NCBI RefSeq assembly: GCF_000621605.1
Contig: NZ_JHXX01000002.1
Span: 62,001-126,000, forward strand
DNA: 64,000 nucleotides
Direction: 5' to 3'
Source of the DNA: Butyrivibrio sp. MC2021
Lineage (GTDB): Bacteria; Bacillota; Clostridia; Lachnospirales; Lachnospiraceae
Within the stretch, counting starts at the first letter, position 1. Each line of letters begins with the position of its first letter. The translations under genes were made by a program, and so were the position numbers. Positions 45,273 through 54,017 of the stretch are shown piece by piece. The notes beneath the pieces were generated by a model that was not told the DNA's origin, searched no databases, and worked only from the letters and a program-made list of their open reading frames with translations.

Positions 45273-45380
45273 AAAAAAAGCCCCTATAACCACAAAAACA
45301 CACGCTGATGCGTGTGCCTGCGGTTTCTTATGAGGGGGAGATAGTGAATAACTTTTCGTTACTCACTTCATGTAATTATA
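45273..45380 (-). ncRNA. candidate minus-strand small RNA between recJ and murE
   Basis: Read on the minus strand, a TATAAT (near 45378-45383) is followed by a hairpin GTGAGTAAC-GAAAA-GTTATTCAC, then an unpaired CCCCCTC stretch, then a second long hairpin closed by CACACG/CGTGTG, and a run of seven Ts (complement of 45273-45279). Both hairpins contain G-T pairs on the minus strand that would be A-C mismatches on the plus strand, so the minus strand is the one under structural selection. The C-rich loop could pair with ribosome-binding sites. No ORF is present. The -35 box is weak. Confidence 0.55.
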
Positions 45381-45504
45381 TTAACAAACATTTGTGAAAA
45401 AATTGTGTCAAAAATATAAAAATTAGAATTAGCCAGTTCTAAGCTAATTTAAAGGTTAAATTAAGCTATATAATGGCTAAAACGAGCTAAATGGAGGTAC
45501 AAAA

Positions 45505-46995
45505 ATGAAACTATCAAAATTACTGGAAGAGCTTAAATGCAGCGTAACTGCAGGAAACAGCAGTACTTTAGTGAACCCTGACGAGGTTGAGGTTAAAGAC
45601 GTAGTCAATGATAACAGAAAAATAGGGGAAGGCTCACTTTTTATCTGTATCAAGGGTGCCAATTTTGATGGACATTCTTGTGCCGTTGAGGCCGCAGAAC
45701 AGAAAGCTGCCGCAATTGTTGCAGAGCATGATGTGGAGCTTCCTGAGGGCTGCGAGATGCCTGTTGTCAGAGTTGATAACACAAGATATGCCATGGCATT
45801 TATCTCAGCAGCTTATTTTGACCATCCCGCCCGCAAGCTTAAGACCATCGGAATAACCGGAACCAAGGGCAAGACCACCACTACATATCTTATTAAGAGC
45901 ATGCTTGAAAATGCAGGCCACAAGGTAGGACTTATCGGAACTATCGAAGTTATCATAGGAGATGAGCATATTCACGCTGAGAATACCACTCCCGAGTCCT
46001 TTGACCTTCAGAGATATATGGCAAAAATGGTTGAGTCCGGCTGTGACAGCGTAGTAATGGAGGTTTCATCCCAGGGACTTATGCTTCACAGAAGCCAGGG
46101 ATTTATCTATGATCTTGGAATCTTTACCAATATTGAGCCCGATCACATCGGACCTAACGAGCACAAGGATTTCGAGGACTATATGCATTGCAAGGGACTT
46201 CTTTTCAAGCAGTGTAAAGTAGGTATCTGCAACGGAGATGACATTCATACAGATGATATCTTGGAGGGACATACCTGTCAGGTTGAGACCTATGGATTCA
46301 ATGAGGGAGTAGACCTTCGTGCCATCAATCTTGCTTACATCAGAAAGCCCGGAGAACTGGGAGTGTTCTTTGATACAGAGGGGCTCCTCAATATGCACGC
46401 AGAGATCAGAACTCCCGGCAGATTCAGCGTATATAACGCCCTTTGTGCCATAGCTGTGGCTAGACATTTCGACTGCACTCCCGACGAGATCGCAGCAGCC
46501 CTTAAGGAAGCCAAGGTTAAGGGCAGAATCGAGATGGTCAAGGTATCTGACGACTTTACGCTGATGATCGACTACGCCCACAACGCCATGGCCCTGAAGA
46601 GCCTTCTTACTACTCTTAGGGAATATCGCCCCAACAGACTTATCAGCGTATTTGGCTGCGGCGGTAACAGAAGTAAGCTTCGCCGTTTTGAGATGGGCGA
46701 AGTCAGCGGAAAATATGCAGACTTTACCATCATTACTTCCGATAACCCAAGATTTGAAGAGCCTGAGGATATCATGAATGATATCGAGACCGGAATGAAG
46801 AAGACCGACGGAAAATATATCAAGATCACAGACAGAAAAGAGGCTATAGCCTACGCCATCGAGCACGGCGAGCAGGGAGACATTATCGTCCTTGCTGGTA
46901 AAGGCCATGAGGACTACCAGGAGATTAAGGGAGTTAAGTACCATATGGATGAGAGAGAACTTATCCAGGAAATTCTTCAGGAAAAAAAACTTTGA
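45505..46995 (+). CDS. murE: UDP-N-acetylmuramoyl-L-alanyl-D-glutamate--2,6-diaminopimelate ligase
   Basis: A 496-residue Mur ligase behind ATGGAGG. GTKGKTTT is at about 119-126, and the DNPR motif at 413-416 is the one that selects meso-diaminopimelate over lysine. NPRFEEPEDI and GKGHEDYQEI are further MurE features. It adds the third residue of the peptidoglycan stem peptide in the cytoplasm. An mDAP wall fits Lachnospiraceae. It is followed by priA with about 60 bases between. Confidence 0.96.
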   Translation: MKLSKLLEELKCSVTAGNSSTLVNPDEVEVKDVVNDNRKIGEGSLFICIKGANFDGHSCAVEAAEQKAAAIVAEHDVELPEGCEMPVVRVDNTRYAMAFISAAYFDHPARKLKTIGITGTKGKTTTTYLIKSMLENAGHKVGLIGTIEVIIGDEHIHAENTTPESFDLQRYMAKMVESGCDSVVMEVSSQGLMLHRSQGFIYDLGIFTNIEPDHIGPNEHKDFEDYMHCKGLLFKQCKVGICNGDDIHTDDILEGHTCQVETYGFNEGVDLRAINLAYIRKPGELGVFFDTEGLLNMHAEIRTPGRFSVYNALCAIAVARHFDCTPDEIAAALKEAKVKGRIEMVKVSDDFTLMIDYAHNAMALKSLLTTLREYRPNRLISVFGCGGNRSKLRRFEMGEVSGKYADFTIITSDNPRFEEPEDIMNDIETGMKKTDGKYIKITDRKEAIAYAIEHGEQGDIIVLAGKGHEDYQEIKGVKYHMDERELIQEILQEKKL

Positions 46996-47058
46996 TCCTA
47001 AAATATAAAGGGCTTAAAATTAATCACATTTAATTAATTAAACTGAAAGGAGGAGGCT

Positions 47059-49320
47059 GTGGCGTCTTGTGAGTATGCAAATGTAATAATAGATATATCC
47101 CATGAGAAGGTCGACAGACTCTTCCAGTACAGGATTCCACCCCATCTCAGAGATAAGATAGAGATCGGTGACTGTGTGAGCGTTCCCTTTGGCAAAGGCA
47201 ATACCGATAGAAAAGCCTATGTCATTGAGCTTACGGATGAGGCCAACTGGGATCCTTCCAAGATAAAGGAAATAACCGCCATATCCACTGACCATGCTTC
47301 TGCGGAGGACATTTCCATCAAGCTGGCAGCCTGGATGAAGAGGCAGTACGGCTCCACCATGATCGCTGCCCTAAGAACAGTCCTTCCCTCCGTAAAAAAG
47401 CAGAACAAACTGGTCCACAAATTTGTATCCCTTAAGATGCCTCTGAGGGAAGCCACCGAGTACTACTATGAGTGCGCCGGCAAAAAGAACCAGAGGGCCA
47501 GGGAGAGGATACTAAAAGAGCTTCTTGCTACACCTGATGAGCGGATTCCCTATGAGCTCATCACAGAAAAGCTCAATGTGACGGCAGCTACCCTTAAGAG
47601 CCTTCAGGACAAGGGTGTTATCAGGATAGAAGAGGAAGAGTACTTCAGAAAACCTGAAGCCTTCGAAAGTTCCAGATACGGAGCCAAGACCCTGAGCGAA
47701 GAGCAGAAGAATATCGTAGATACTGTTTCAAAAGACTTTGACGCCGGCAAGAGAGATACCTATCTTATTCACGGCATAACCGGCAGCGGCAAGACGGAAG
47801 TTTACATTGCTCTTATCGATGAGATGATAAAAAGGGGCAGGCAGGCCATTGTCATGATCCCCGAGATCGCCCTTACCTATCAGACTCTGATGAGGTTCTA
47901 CAGGCACTTCGGAGACCGGGTATCGGTAATGAATTCTTCCCTTTCACCGGGAGAGAAGTTTGATCAGATGGAAAGGGCCAGATGCGGCGATATAGATATT
48001 ATTATCGGCCCACGTTCAGCGCTTTTTACCCCCTTTCCCAATCTGGGAATAATAATAATTGACGAGGAGCATGAATCCTCCTATAAAAGTGAGACCATGC
48101 CCAAGTTCCATGTCAGGGAGACTGCCATAGAGCTGGGCAAACTGGTGCCGGGAGGAGCCGCGGTGGTGCTGGGCTCAGCCACACCTTCCCTGGAATCCTA
48201 TTACAGGGCCCAAAGCGGAGAGTACAAACTTTTTGAATTAAAGAGAAGACTTACCGGGGGATGCCTTCCTACGGTTGAGATGGCGGACTTAAGGCTTGAA
48301 CTTAGAAGCGGCAACCGCTCCATTTTCTCAAGGAGACTTCAGGAGCTTATTGCAGACAGGCTGGAAAACGGGGAGCAGACCATGCTCTTTATCAACAGAA
48401 GGGGAGTTGCGGGATTTGTGTCCTGCAGAGCCTGCGGACATGTGTTTAAGTGTCCCCACTGTGATGTTTCCCTTTCTGAACACAGAGGCGGAAGGCTTGT
48501 GTGCCATTATTGCGGCCACGAGGAGATAAAGCCAAAGCTCTGCCCCAAGTGCGGCTCCAAATATGTCTCAGCCTTCAGGGCAGGAACCCAGCAGATAGAG
48601 GATGAAGTTAAAAAGTTCTGGCCTGATGCAAGAGTCCTTAGAATGGACGCTGATACCACCAGGACCAAGGGAAGCTACGACAAGATTCTTTCCTCTTTTG
48701 CCAACAAAGAGGCAGATGTACTGGTGGGAACCCAGATGATAGTCAAGGGCCATGACTTCCCGGATGTTACTCTCGTGGGCATCCTGGCGGCGGATATGTC
48801 GCTGTATGCCAACGATTACAGGGCAAGTGAAAGAACCTTCCAGCTGCTGACTCAGGCGGCGGGAAGAGCCGGAAGAGGTACCAAGCCAGGCAATGTAGTG
48901 ATTCAGAGCTATCAGCCGGAGCATTACAGCATTCAGACCGCGGCAAAACAGGATTATGAGGCTTTTTATGAAGAGGAAATCGGATACAGAGATCTGCTCA
49001 GATATCCGCCTGTTTCCCATATGATGTCTCTGCAGATCCAGAGCAAGGATGAAAACGAGGGAATGCAGTTTGCAAACAGGCTCAGAGCCCTTATGGAGCA
49101 GCAGAAGGTTCCGGGAGCTGTTTTCATAGGACCGGCTTTTGGAAGCATCGGGAAAATTAATGATGTTTACAGAATTGCAATTTATGTTAAACTTGATGAA
49201 TATGAGGGACTTGTCAGATTGAAAGACTTAACGGAAAAATATGTACGTATGCTGGAAGATTCCGGTAAGTTGAGGAATATTACCCTGCAGTTTGACTTTG
49301 ATCCCATTAACGGATATTAA
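47059..49320 (+). CDS. priA: primosomal protein N' (replication restart helicase PriA)
   Basis: A 753-residue helicase starting at GTG 47059 after AAGGAGG. HGITGSGKTEVY is Walker A, IIIDEEHESSYK is Walker B, and the paired zinc-binding Cys (CRACGHVFKCPHC; CHYCGHEEIKPKLCPKC) lie between the helicase lobes. QMIVKGHDFPDVTLVG and AGRAGRG are late helicase motifs. It restarts stalled replication forks. Def follows 26 bases later, the usual order. Confidence 0.97.
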   Translation: MASCEYANVIIDISHEKVDRLFQYRIPPHLRDKIEIGDCVSVPFGKGNTDRKAYVIELTDEANWDPSKIKEITAISTDHASAEDISIKLAAWMKRQYGSTMIAALRTVLPSVKKQNKLVHKFVSLKMPLREATEYYYECAGKKNQRARERILKELLATPDERIPYELITEKLNVTAATLKSLQDKGVIRIEEEEYFRKPEAFESSRYGAKTLSEEQKNIVDTVSKDFDAGKRDTYLIHGITGSGKTEVYIALIDEMIKRGRQAIVMIPEIALTYQTLMRFYRHFGDRVSVMNSSLSPGEKFDQMERARCGDIDIIIGPRSALFTPFPNLGIIIIDEEHESSYKSETMPKFHVRETAIELGKLVPGGAAVVLGSATPSLESYYRAQSGEYKLFELKRRLTGGCLPTVEMADLRLELRSGNRSIFSRRLQELIADRLENGEQTMLFINRRGVAGFVSCRACGHVFKCPHCDVSLSEHRGGRLVCHYCGHEEIKPKLCPKCGSKYVSAFRAGTQQIEDEVKKFWPDARVLRMDADTTRTKGSYDKILSSFANKEADVLVGTQMIVKGHDFPDVTLVGILAADMSLYANDYRASERTFQLLTQAAGRAGRGTKPGNVVIQSYQPEHYSIQTAAKQDYEAFYEEEIGYRDLLRYPPVSHMMSLQIQSKDENEGMQFANRLRALMEQQKVPGAVFIGPAFGSIGKINDVYRIAIYVKLDEYEGLVRLKDLTEKYVRMLEDSGKLRNITLQFDFDPINGY

Positions 49321-49346
49321 TTCAATTAAATTAGAAGGAGGCCAAA

Positions 49347-49844
49347 ATGGCACTTAGAACCATTAGAGAATACGGAGATGACGTTCTTGCACGTCCCTGC
49401 AAGGAGATCAAGGAGGTTACTCCCAGAATCAGAGAACTGGTGGAGGATATGCTTGAGACCATGTATGATGCCAACGGCGTAGGTCTTGCAGCACCCCAGG
49501 TCGGAATCCTCAAGAGACTTGTAGTAATAGATGTTTCTCCCGAGGCTGATGATCCCATCATCATGATCAACCCCGTTATCCTTGAGACTGACGGAGAGCA
49601 GACAGGCTATGAAGGATGCCTTTCTCTTCCCGGCAAGTCAGGAGTTGTAACAAGACCCAATTATGTTAAGGCCAAGGCTTATGACCTTGATATGAACGAG
49701 TACATCATCGAAGGCGAGGAGCTTCTTGCAAGAGCCATCTGCCACGAGCTGGATCATCTTGACGGCCATATGTACGTTGAGAAGGTTGAGGGCGAGCTTG
49801 TTAACAACGAAGACCTTGTAGCCGACAGCGACGAGGAAGAGTAA
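49347..49844 (+). CDS. def: peptide deformylase
   Basis: A 165-residue metalloenzyme with all three motifs: GVGLAAPQVGI, EGCLSLPG and HELDHLDG. The Cys and two His bind Fe2+ and the Glu is catalytic. It removes the formyl group from nascent proteins. It is preceded by AGAAGGAGG. In most Firmicutes fmt comes next, but here the next gene is a lipoprotein and fmt starts 13.5 kb away. Confidence 0.97.
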   Translation: MALRTIREYGDDVLARPCKEIKEVTPRIRELVEDMLETMYDANGVGLAAPQVGILKRLVVIDVSPEADDPIIMINPVILETDGEQTGYEGCLSLPGKSGVVTRPNYVKAKAYDLDMNEYIIEGEELLARAICHELDHLDGHMYVEKVEGELVNNEDLVADSDEEE

Positions 49845-49920
49845 TAATCTGTCGGATATGGCAATATCTGATATGCACAAAAAGAATAAAGATAATATAA
49901 ATTTTATGTACAAAAAGTAA

Positions 49921-49972
49921 AAAATGTGCTTAATGATGTAAAAGATTTGCATTAATTATGCACATTTTTTTT
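49921..49972 (+). terminator. intrinsic terminator of the priA-def transcript
   Basis: AAAATGTGC at 49921 pairs with GCACATTTT at 49960-49968; TTAAT/ATTAA extends the stem and a run of Ts follows. Confidence 0.7.
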
Positions 49973-50024
49973 ATTATTATATAATTGCTTAAGGGAAAGA
50001 TTTATATATAAAGGAGTAAAGAAT

Positions 50025-50573
50025 ATGAAGATAAGGAAATTTGCTGCCGGAGCAGTCATATTTTTGTCTCTTTTGTCTCTTAGCGGATGCGGAAGCAAAA
50101 AAGTTGACAGCTGGGCCTATAATCACGAACCGACCAAGGAAGTGCTTGCCTTTTACAAGGGTGGCAAGGCCGTATTCAAGGGTGAGGAATACACCTACAC
50201 CGAGGATGACACTTCAATAGTGGTCAAGGATAAGGACAATTCAGCTTTAGTTCATTGCGTCAAGGACGGTGACGGCATAACTCTTTATGAGAAAACATCA
50301 TATCATCGCAACGGCGGAGATACCTCCGATGGCATTGTGGGACTTTGGACCCAGAGTAACGGCTGGTCCTATCAGTTCACTGCAGAGGGCAAATTCAGTG
50401 AGGATGCCATTTTCTACGGAAGCTACAGCGTTGATGAAAATGAGCAGTGCATCAAGCTTATGTATGACGACCCCATATCGGATGCATATCTTTATTTCAC
50501 ACTGGACGGGGACGAGCTTTTTATCGATTATCCATGGCCTATGGTCAGAACACAGGGGAGTTCAGGCAATTGA
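50025..50573 (+). CDS. hypothetical lipoprotein, 182 aa
   Basis: A lipoprotein with the signal LLSLSGC and a mature domain rich in beta strands (EEYTYTEDDTSIVVKDKDNS; SYQFTAEGKFSEDAIFYGSYS). The GLWTQSNGWSYQFTAEGKF segment resembles the DUF5640/lipocalin-like repeat of Clostridia, a small barrel; I am not certain of this. It sits at the outer membrane face. It precedes the second sugar ABC system but has its own TATAAT (49978-49983) and ribosome site AAAGGAG. Confidence 0.65.
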   Translation: MKIRKFAAGAVIFLSLLSLSGCGSKKVDSWAYNHEPTKEVLAFYKGGKAVFKGEEYTYTEDDTSIVVKDKDNSALVHCVKDGDGITLYEKTSYHRNGGDTSDGIVGLWTQSNGWSYQFTAEGKFSEDAIFYGSYSVDENEQCIKLMYDDPISDAYLYFTLDGDELFIDYPWPMVRTQGSSGN

Positions 50574-50649
50574 TCAATAGGCTGTTTATTAGGAATTCAA
50601 AGCGCGAAGCGCTTGAAAAATAATAAACTTTTATAAAAGGAGAGGTGTT

Positions 50650-51993
50650 ATGAAAATGAAAAAAGTTTTATCAACACTGCTGACCGGAGTAATGGTATTC
50701 TCACTTATGGGCTGTGGCGAGGCAGCAACAACTTCTGCTCCTGCAGAGAATGAGACTACTACAATCGCTGAGACCGCGACTCCTAAGGCAGACGCTCCTG
50801 CAGCTGACGCAGCAGGCGAGCAGATCGATCTGACAATGTGGTGCATCGCAACTGAGAGTGATTCTAACCGTCATTCTTACGAAGCAGCTATCGCAGACAT
50901 GGCCGAGAAGTATCCTAATGTTAACTTCACATGGGAAGCTTTCGAGAACCAGTCTTACAAGACCAAGATCAAGGCAGCTGTATCCGCTAACGAAATGCCT
51001 GATATCTTCTTCACATGGTCATGTGCATTCCTCGGCGACTTCGTTTAGGCCGGCAAGGTATATTGCCTCGATGCTGCTTATGAGAACTACAAGCGCGAGC
51101 TTCCTGAAGTTATGATGGGCAACTCAACCTACGACGGCAAGCACTACGGTGTGCCGCTTACAATGAACATCGTTGGTCTTTTCGCTAACATGGACCTTCT
51201 TGGACAGGTTGGCTACACAGAGATTCCCGGAACTTATGAAGAGTTCATCGCTTGCTGTGATGCTCTTAAGGCAGCAGGAATCATTCCTTTCGGATGCGCA
51301 GGAAAAGAGACATGGTGCGTAACTGAGTATCTTGAGTCTGTTATCGAGAAGAGCGCAGGCGCTGACACTCTTAACGAGATCTTCGCAGGCAAGGCTACAT
51401 GGAACAACCAGGACGTAGCTGATGCTGTTGACACATTCCAGGGTCTTGTAAACAACGGTTACTTCGATCCTTCAGGAATCGGCCTTACAAACGACGAAGT
51501 TAAGAACAACTTCATGGCCGGCAAGTATGCATTCTACATGAACGGAACATGGAACTGTGCAGACTTCGCTGCAAACGCTGACTTCAAGGATAAGGTTAAA
51601 GTTGGTGAGTTCCCTGTAATCAACGCTGACAAGTCAAAGCTTGGACAGCTCATCGGTGGACCTTCAGACACACTTGCAGTTGCAGCTTCTTCACCTAACG
51701 CAGAGTTTGCTGCTGAGTACACATTCGAGCTTGGTAAGCTCATCTGCCACTATGGATACCTTGATGGCTGCGGACTTCCTGCTTGGACACCTTATGGCGA
51801 CACAAGTTCTGTAAACGAGCTTACACAGACTGTTGCAGGCATCGTTGCAGGCGCTGACACAATGGTACTCTTCGGTGATACAGCTATGACAGCTGATTCA
51901 GCTAACACATATCTTTCATATGTTGATCAGGTTTACGGATGCCTTCTTGATGGCAAGCAGTTCATCGACGGACTTTCCAAGGATATCCAGTAA
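50650..51993 (+). pseudogene. ABC sugar-binding lipoprotein gene interrupted by one in-frame TAG
   Basis: The frame from ATG 50650 (GAGAGG upstream) encodes a type II sugar-binding lipoprotein: signal SLMGC, then LTMWCIATESDSNRHSYEAAI, and the later YAFYMNGTWNCADFA and GGPSDTLAVAASSP. A single TAG at 51046-51048 (after LGDFV) stops it at residue 132. The same frame then continues without any other defect to TAA 51991-51993, giving 447 codons in all. A one-base change from GAG or CAG would explain it. A fresh nonsense mutation, a sequencing error or suppression of TAG are all possible. The two permease genes follow. Confidence 0.85.
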
Positions 51994-52032
51994 TCTGTCA
52001 TAAGAAATAATCAGTACCATAATTGACAAATG

Positions 52033-52075
52033 GCCCTTCCGTGCTTCTATCAGAGGAGGCGGAGGGGCTTTTTTT
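52033..52075 (+). terminator. hairpin between the binding-protein gene and its permeases
   Basis: GCCCTTCCG (52033-52041) pairs with CGGAGGGGC (52060-52068), with one G-T pair, followed by seven Ts. As in the maltose-type operon, it should reduce permease transcription relative to the binding protein. Confidence 0.8.
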
Positions 52076-52104
52076 GCAAAAATCTTTATTTAAGGGAAAG
52101 AGAT

Positions 52105-53013
52105 ATGTCTGAAAAAAGTGGTGTTAGGGAAAAAAGAAAAAGAAAGACAAGTGACGCTATAGCTATCTTTGTATTTTTGCTGCCGGCGCTGCTTCTCTTT
52201 ATCAGTATTTTGATTGCTCCCATTGCTGTATCCGTATACAGAAGTATGTATGACTGGAACGGCTTTTCAGAGGGCACATTTATTGGCTTTAACAACTATA
52301 TAGAGCTCTTTACAAACGGATCCATTAAGTTCATGACATCCCTGAAGAACTCAATGATCCTTGCTTTCTTTTCAGTTTTTGTTCAGCTTCCTTTTGCGCT
52401 TTTCCTGGCTCTTGTTCTGGGAAGAAAGCCCAAGGGAGAGAGAGTTTTCTTATCTATATTCTTTATGCCGGTTCTGATCTCAACAGTTGTAATCGGTCAG
52501 CTGTGGCTCAAGATCTACAATCCTGACTACGGTCTTTTAAACAGATTCCTTGATCTTGTACATCTCGGACAGTTTAAGCATGTGTGGGTAGGAGAGGTTA
52601 AGACTGCTCTTGGCAGTATCATCGTTCCTACAATCTGGCAGTACGTGGGCTACCATATGCTCCTTATGTATGCGGGAGTTAAGGGTGTATCCACAGAGCT
52701 CAGAGAAGCTGCAATGCTTGATGGCGCAACACCCTGGCAGATTGATAAATACGTGGTTATTCCTATTATCAAGCCTATCATCAGAGTAAGCGTTATCTTT
52801 GCGGTAACAGGTTCCCTCAAGACCTACGACCTTGTTCGTATCCTTACAGAGGGCGGACCTTTCCAGACTACAGAGGTACCAAGTACATTACTTGAAAATA
52901 TGCTGTTCCTCAGAAACAGATACGGAATGGGAAGCACCATATCGGTTATGCTGATCCTTCTGTGCTTTGCTTTCGCACTTCTTATAACGGCAGCATTTAA
53001 AGAAAAGGAATAA
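52105..53013 (+). CDS. sugar ABC permease, UgpA/MalF type
   Basis: The start is ATG 52105 (AAGGGAAAG upstream). The 302-residue protein has six membrane helices with a basic head (REKRKRKTSD). The EAA loop reads ELREAAMLDGATPWQIDKYV. The family imports disaccharides or oligosaccharides with a binding protein, here the interrupted one upstream. The following permease overlaps its stop. Confidence 0.92.
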   Translation: MSEKSGVREKRKRKTSDAIAIFVFLLPALLLFISILIAPIAVSVYRSMYDWNGFSEGTFIGFNNYIELFTNGSIKFMTSLKNSMILAFFSVFVQLPFALFLALVLGRKPKGERVFLSIFFMPVLISTVVIGQLWLKIYNPDYGLLNRFLDLVHLGQFKHVWVGEVKTALGSIIVPTIWQYVGYHMLLMYAGVKGVSTELREAAMLDGATPWQIDKYVVIPIIKPIIRVSVIFAVTGSLKTYDLVRILTEGGPFQTTEVPSTLLENMLFLRNRYGMGSTISVMLILLCFAFALLITAAFKEKE

Positions 53014-53840
53014 TGATGATGAAAGTTAAGAAAGCTATAGTTTTTATAATTCTTGCCATATGGGTTATTGTGAACATCTTTCCTATCTACTTCATGTTCA
53101 CTTTTTCCCTCAAATCCAATGAAGAAATCTTCGGAGCAAATGTCCTTGGTCTTCCCAAAGAGTGGCTGTGGTCAAACTTCACAACAGCTCTCAACACAGG
53201 AAACATGGCACTTTACTTCTTTAACAGTATACTTGTTACTGTAGCTGCGATCTTTATCTCTATATTTGCAGCTATGATGGCAACCTACGCCATCACCAGA
53301 ATCAGGTGGAGATTCAGTAAGCTTACCAATGCCTTCTTCATGCTGGGACTTACAATTCCGATCCAGGCATCAATCGTACCGGTATATGTTGTGCTTTCCA
53401 AGCTTCACTGGTTAAATAAATATTCCACACTTATAGTTCCATACTCTGCATTTTCTCTTTCCATGGCGATTCTTATCTGCACAGGCTTCATGGTTGAGAT
53501 ACCCATAGCACTGGATGAAGCAGCAAAGATTGACGGATGCAGCTTGTACGGAACCTTTTTCAAGATTATTCTTCCACTCATGAAACCGGCTTATTCTACA
53601 GTAGGCGTGTACTCCTTCCTCCAGTGCTGGAATGAGTTCATGTTCGCCAATGTATTTATTTCGGATTCCAAGCATCGAACACTTCCGGTTGGTATCAAGG
53701 CTCTTTCCGGCCAGCATACCACTGAGTGGGGACCTATCGGAGCGGCTCTTGTAATTGCCACATTCCCGACACTGATCACCTATATTTTCCTTAGTCGTAA
53801 GATTCAGGCCAGCTTTATTGCAGGTGCAGTGAAAGGGTGA
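53013..53840 (+). CDS. sugar ABC permease, UgpE/MalG type
   Basis: A 275-residue permease with six membrane helices; ATG 53013 overlaps the preceding stop and in-frame ATGs at 53016 and 53019 are alternatives. The EAA loop is ALDEAAKIDGCSLYGTFFKII and the C-terminus ends IQASFIAGAVKG. It pairs with the upstream permease. No ATPase gene is present, so a shared one is expected elsewhere. Confidence 0.93.
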   Translation: MMMKVKKAIVFIILAIWVIVNIFPIYFMFTFSLKSNEEIFGANVLGLPKEWLWSNFTTALNTGNMALYFFNSILVTVAAIFISIFAAMMATYAITRIRWRFSKLTNAFFMLGLTIPIQASIVPVYVVLSKLHWLNKYSTLIVPYSAFSLSMAILICTGFMVEIPIALDEAAKIDGCSLYGTFFKIILPLMKPAYSTVGVYSFLQCWNEFMFANVFISDSKHRTLPVGIKALSGQHTTEWGPIGAALVIATFPTLITYIFLSRKIQASFIAGAVKG

Positions 53841-53873
53841 AAATTACTTAACATTTCCCTTATATTATCTAAG

Positions 53874-53904
53874 CTCCGCCCGGAGTATACAGGGCGGAGT
53901 TTTT
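53874..53904 (+). terminator. intrinsic terminator after the ABC permeases
   Basis: CTCCGCCC (53874-53881) pairs with GGGCGGAG (53892-53899) and is followed by five Ts. Confidence 0.85.
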
Positions 53905-53962
53905 GATTTTTTCAGGGAGAAAATGGCCTGTATAACGTGCAGACATGTATGTTACAGCGTGC

Positions 53963-53990
53963 TTGACGATTGCTTGAAAAATGTTATCTT
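53963..53990 (+). promoter_or_regulatory. promoter of the sensor kinase operon
   Basis: TTGACG at 53963-53968, a 16-base spacer and TATCTT at 53985-53990, about 28 bases ahead of the ATG at 54018. Confidence 0.45.
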
Positions 53991-54017
53991 ATAGTAAGAA
54001 CTATTGGGGAAATGCTT

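Noticed and set aside
51046..51048. TAG as a programmed amino-acid codon such as pyrrolysine
   Set aside because: Sugar-binding proteins are not known to use pyrrolysine, and no pyl gene is in the window; a point mutation or sequencing error is simpler.
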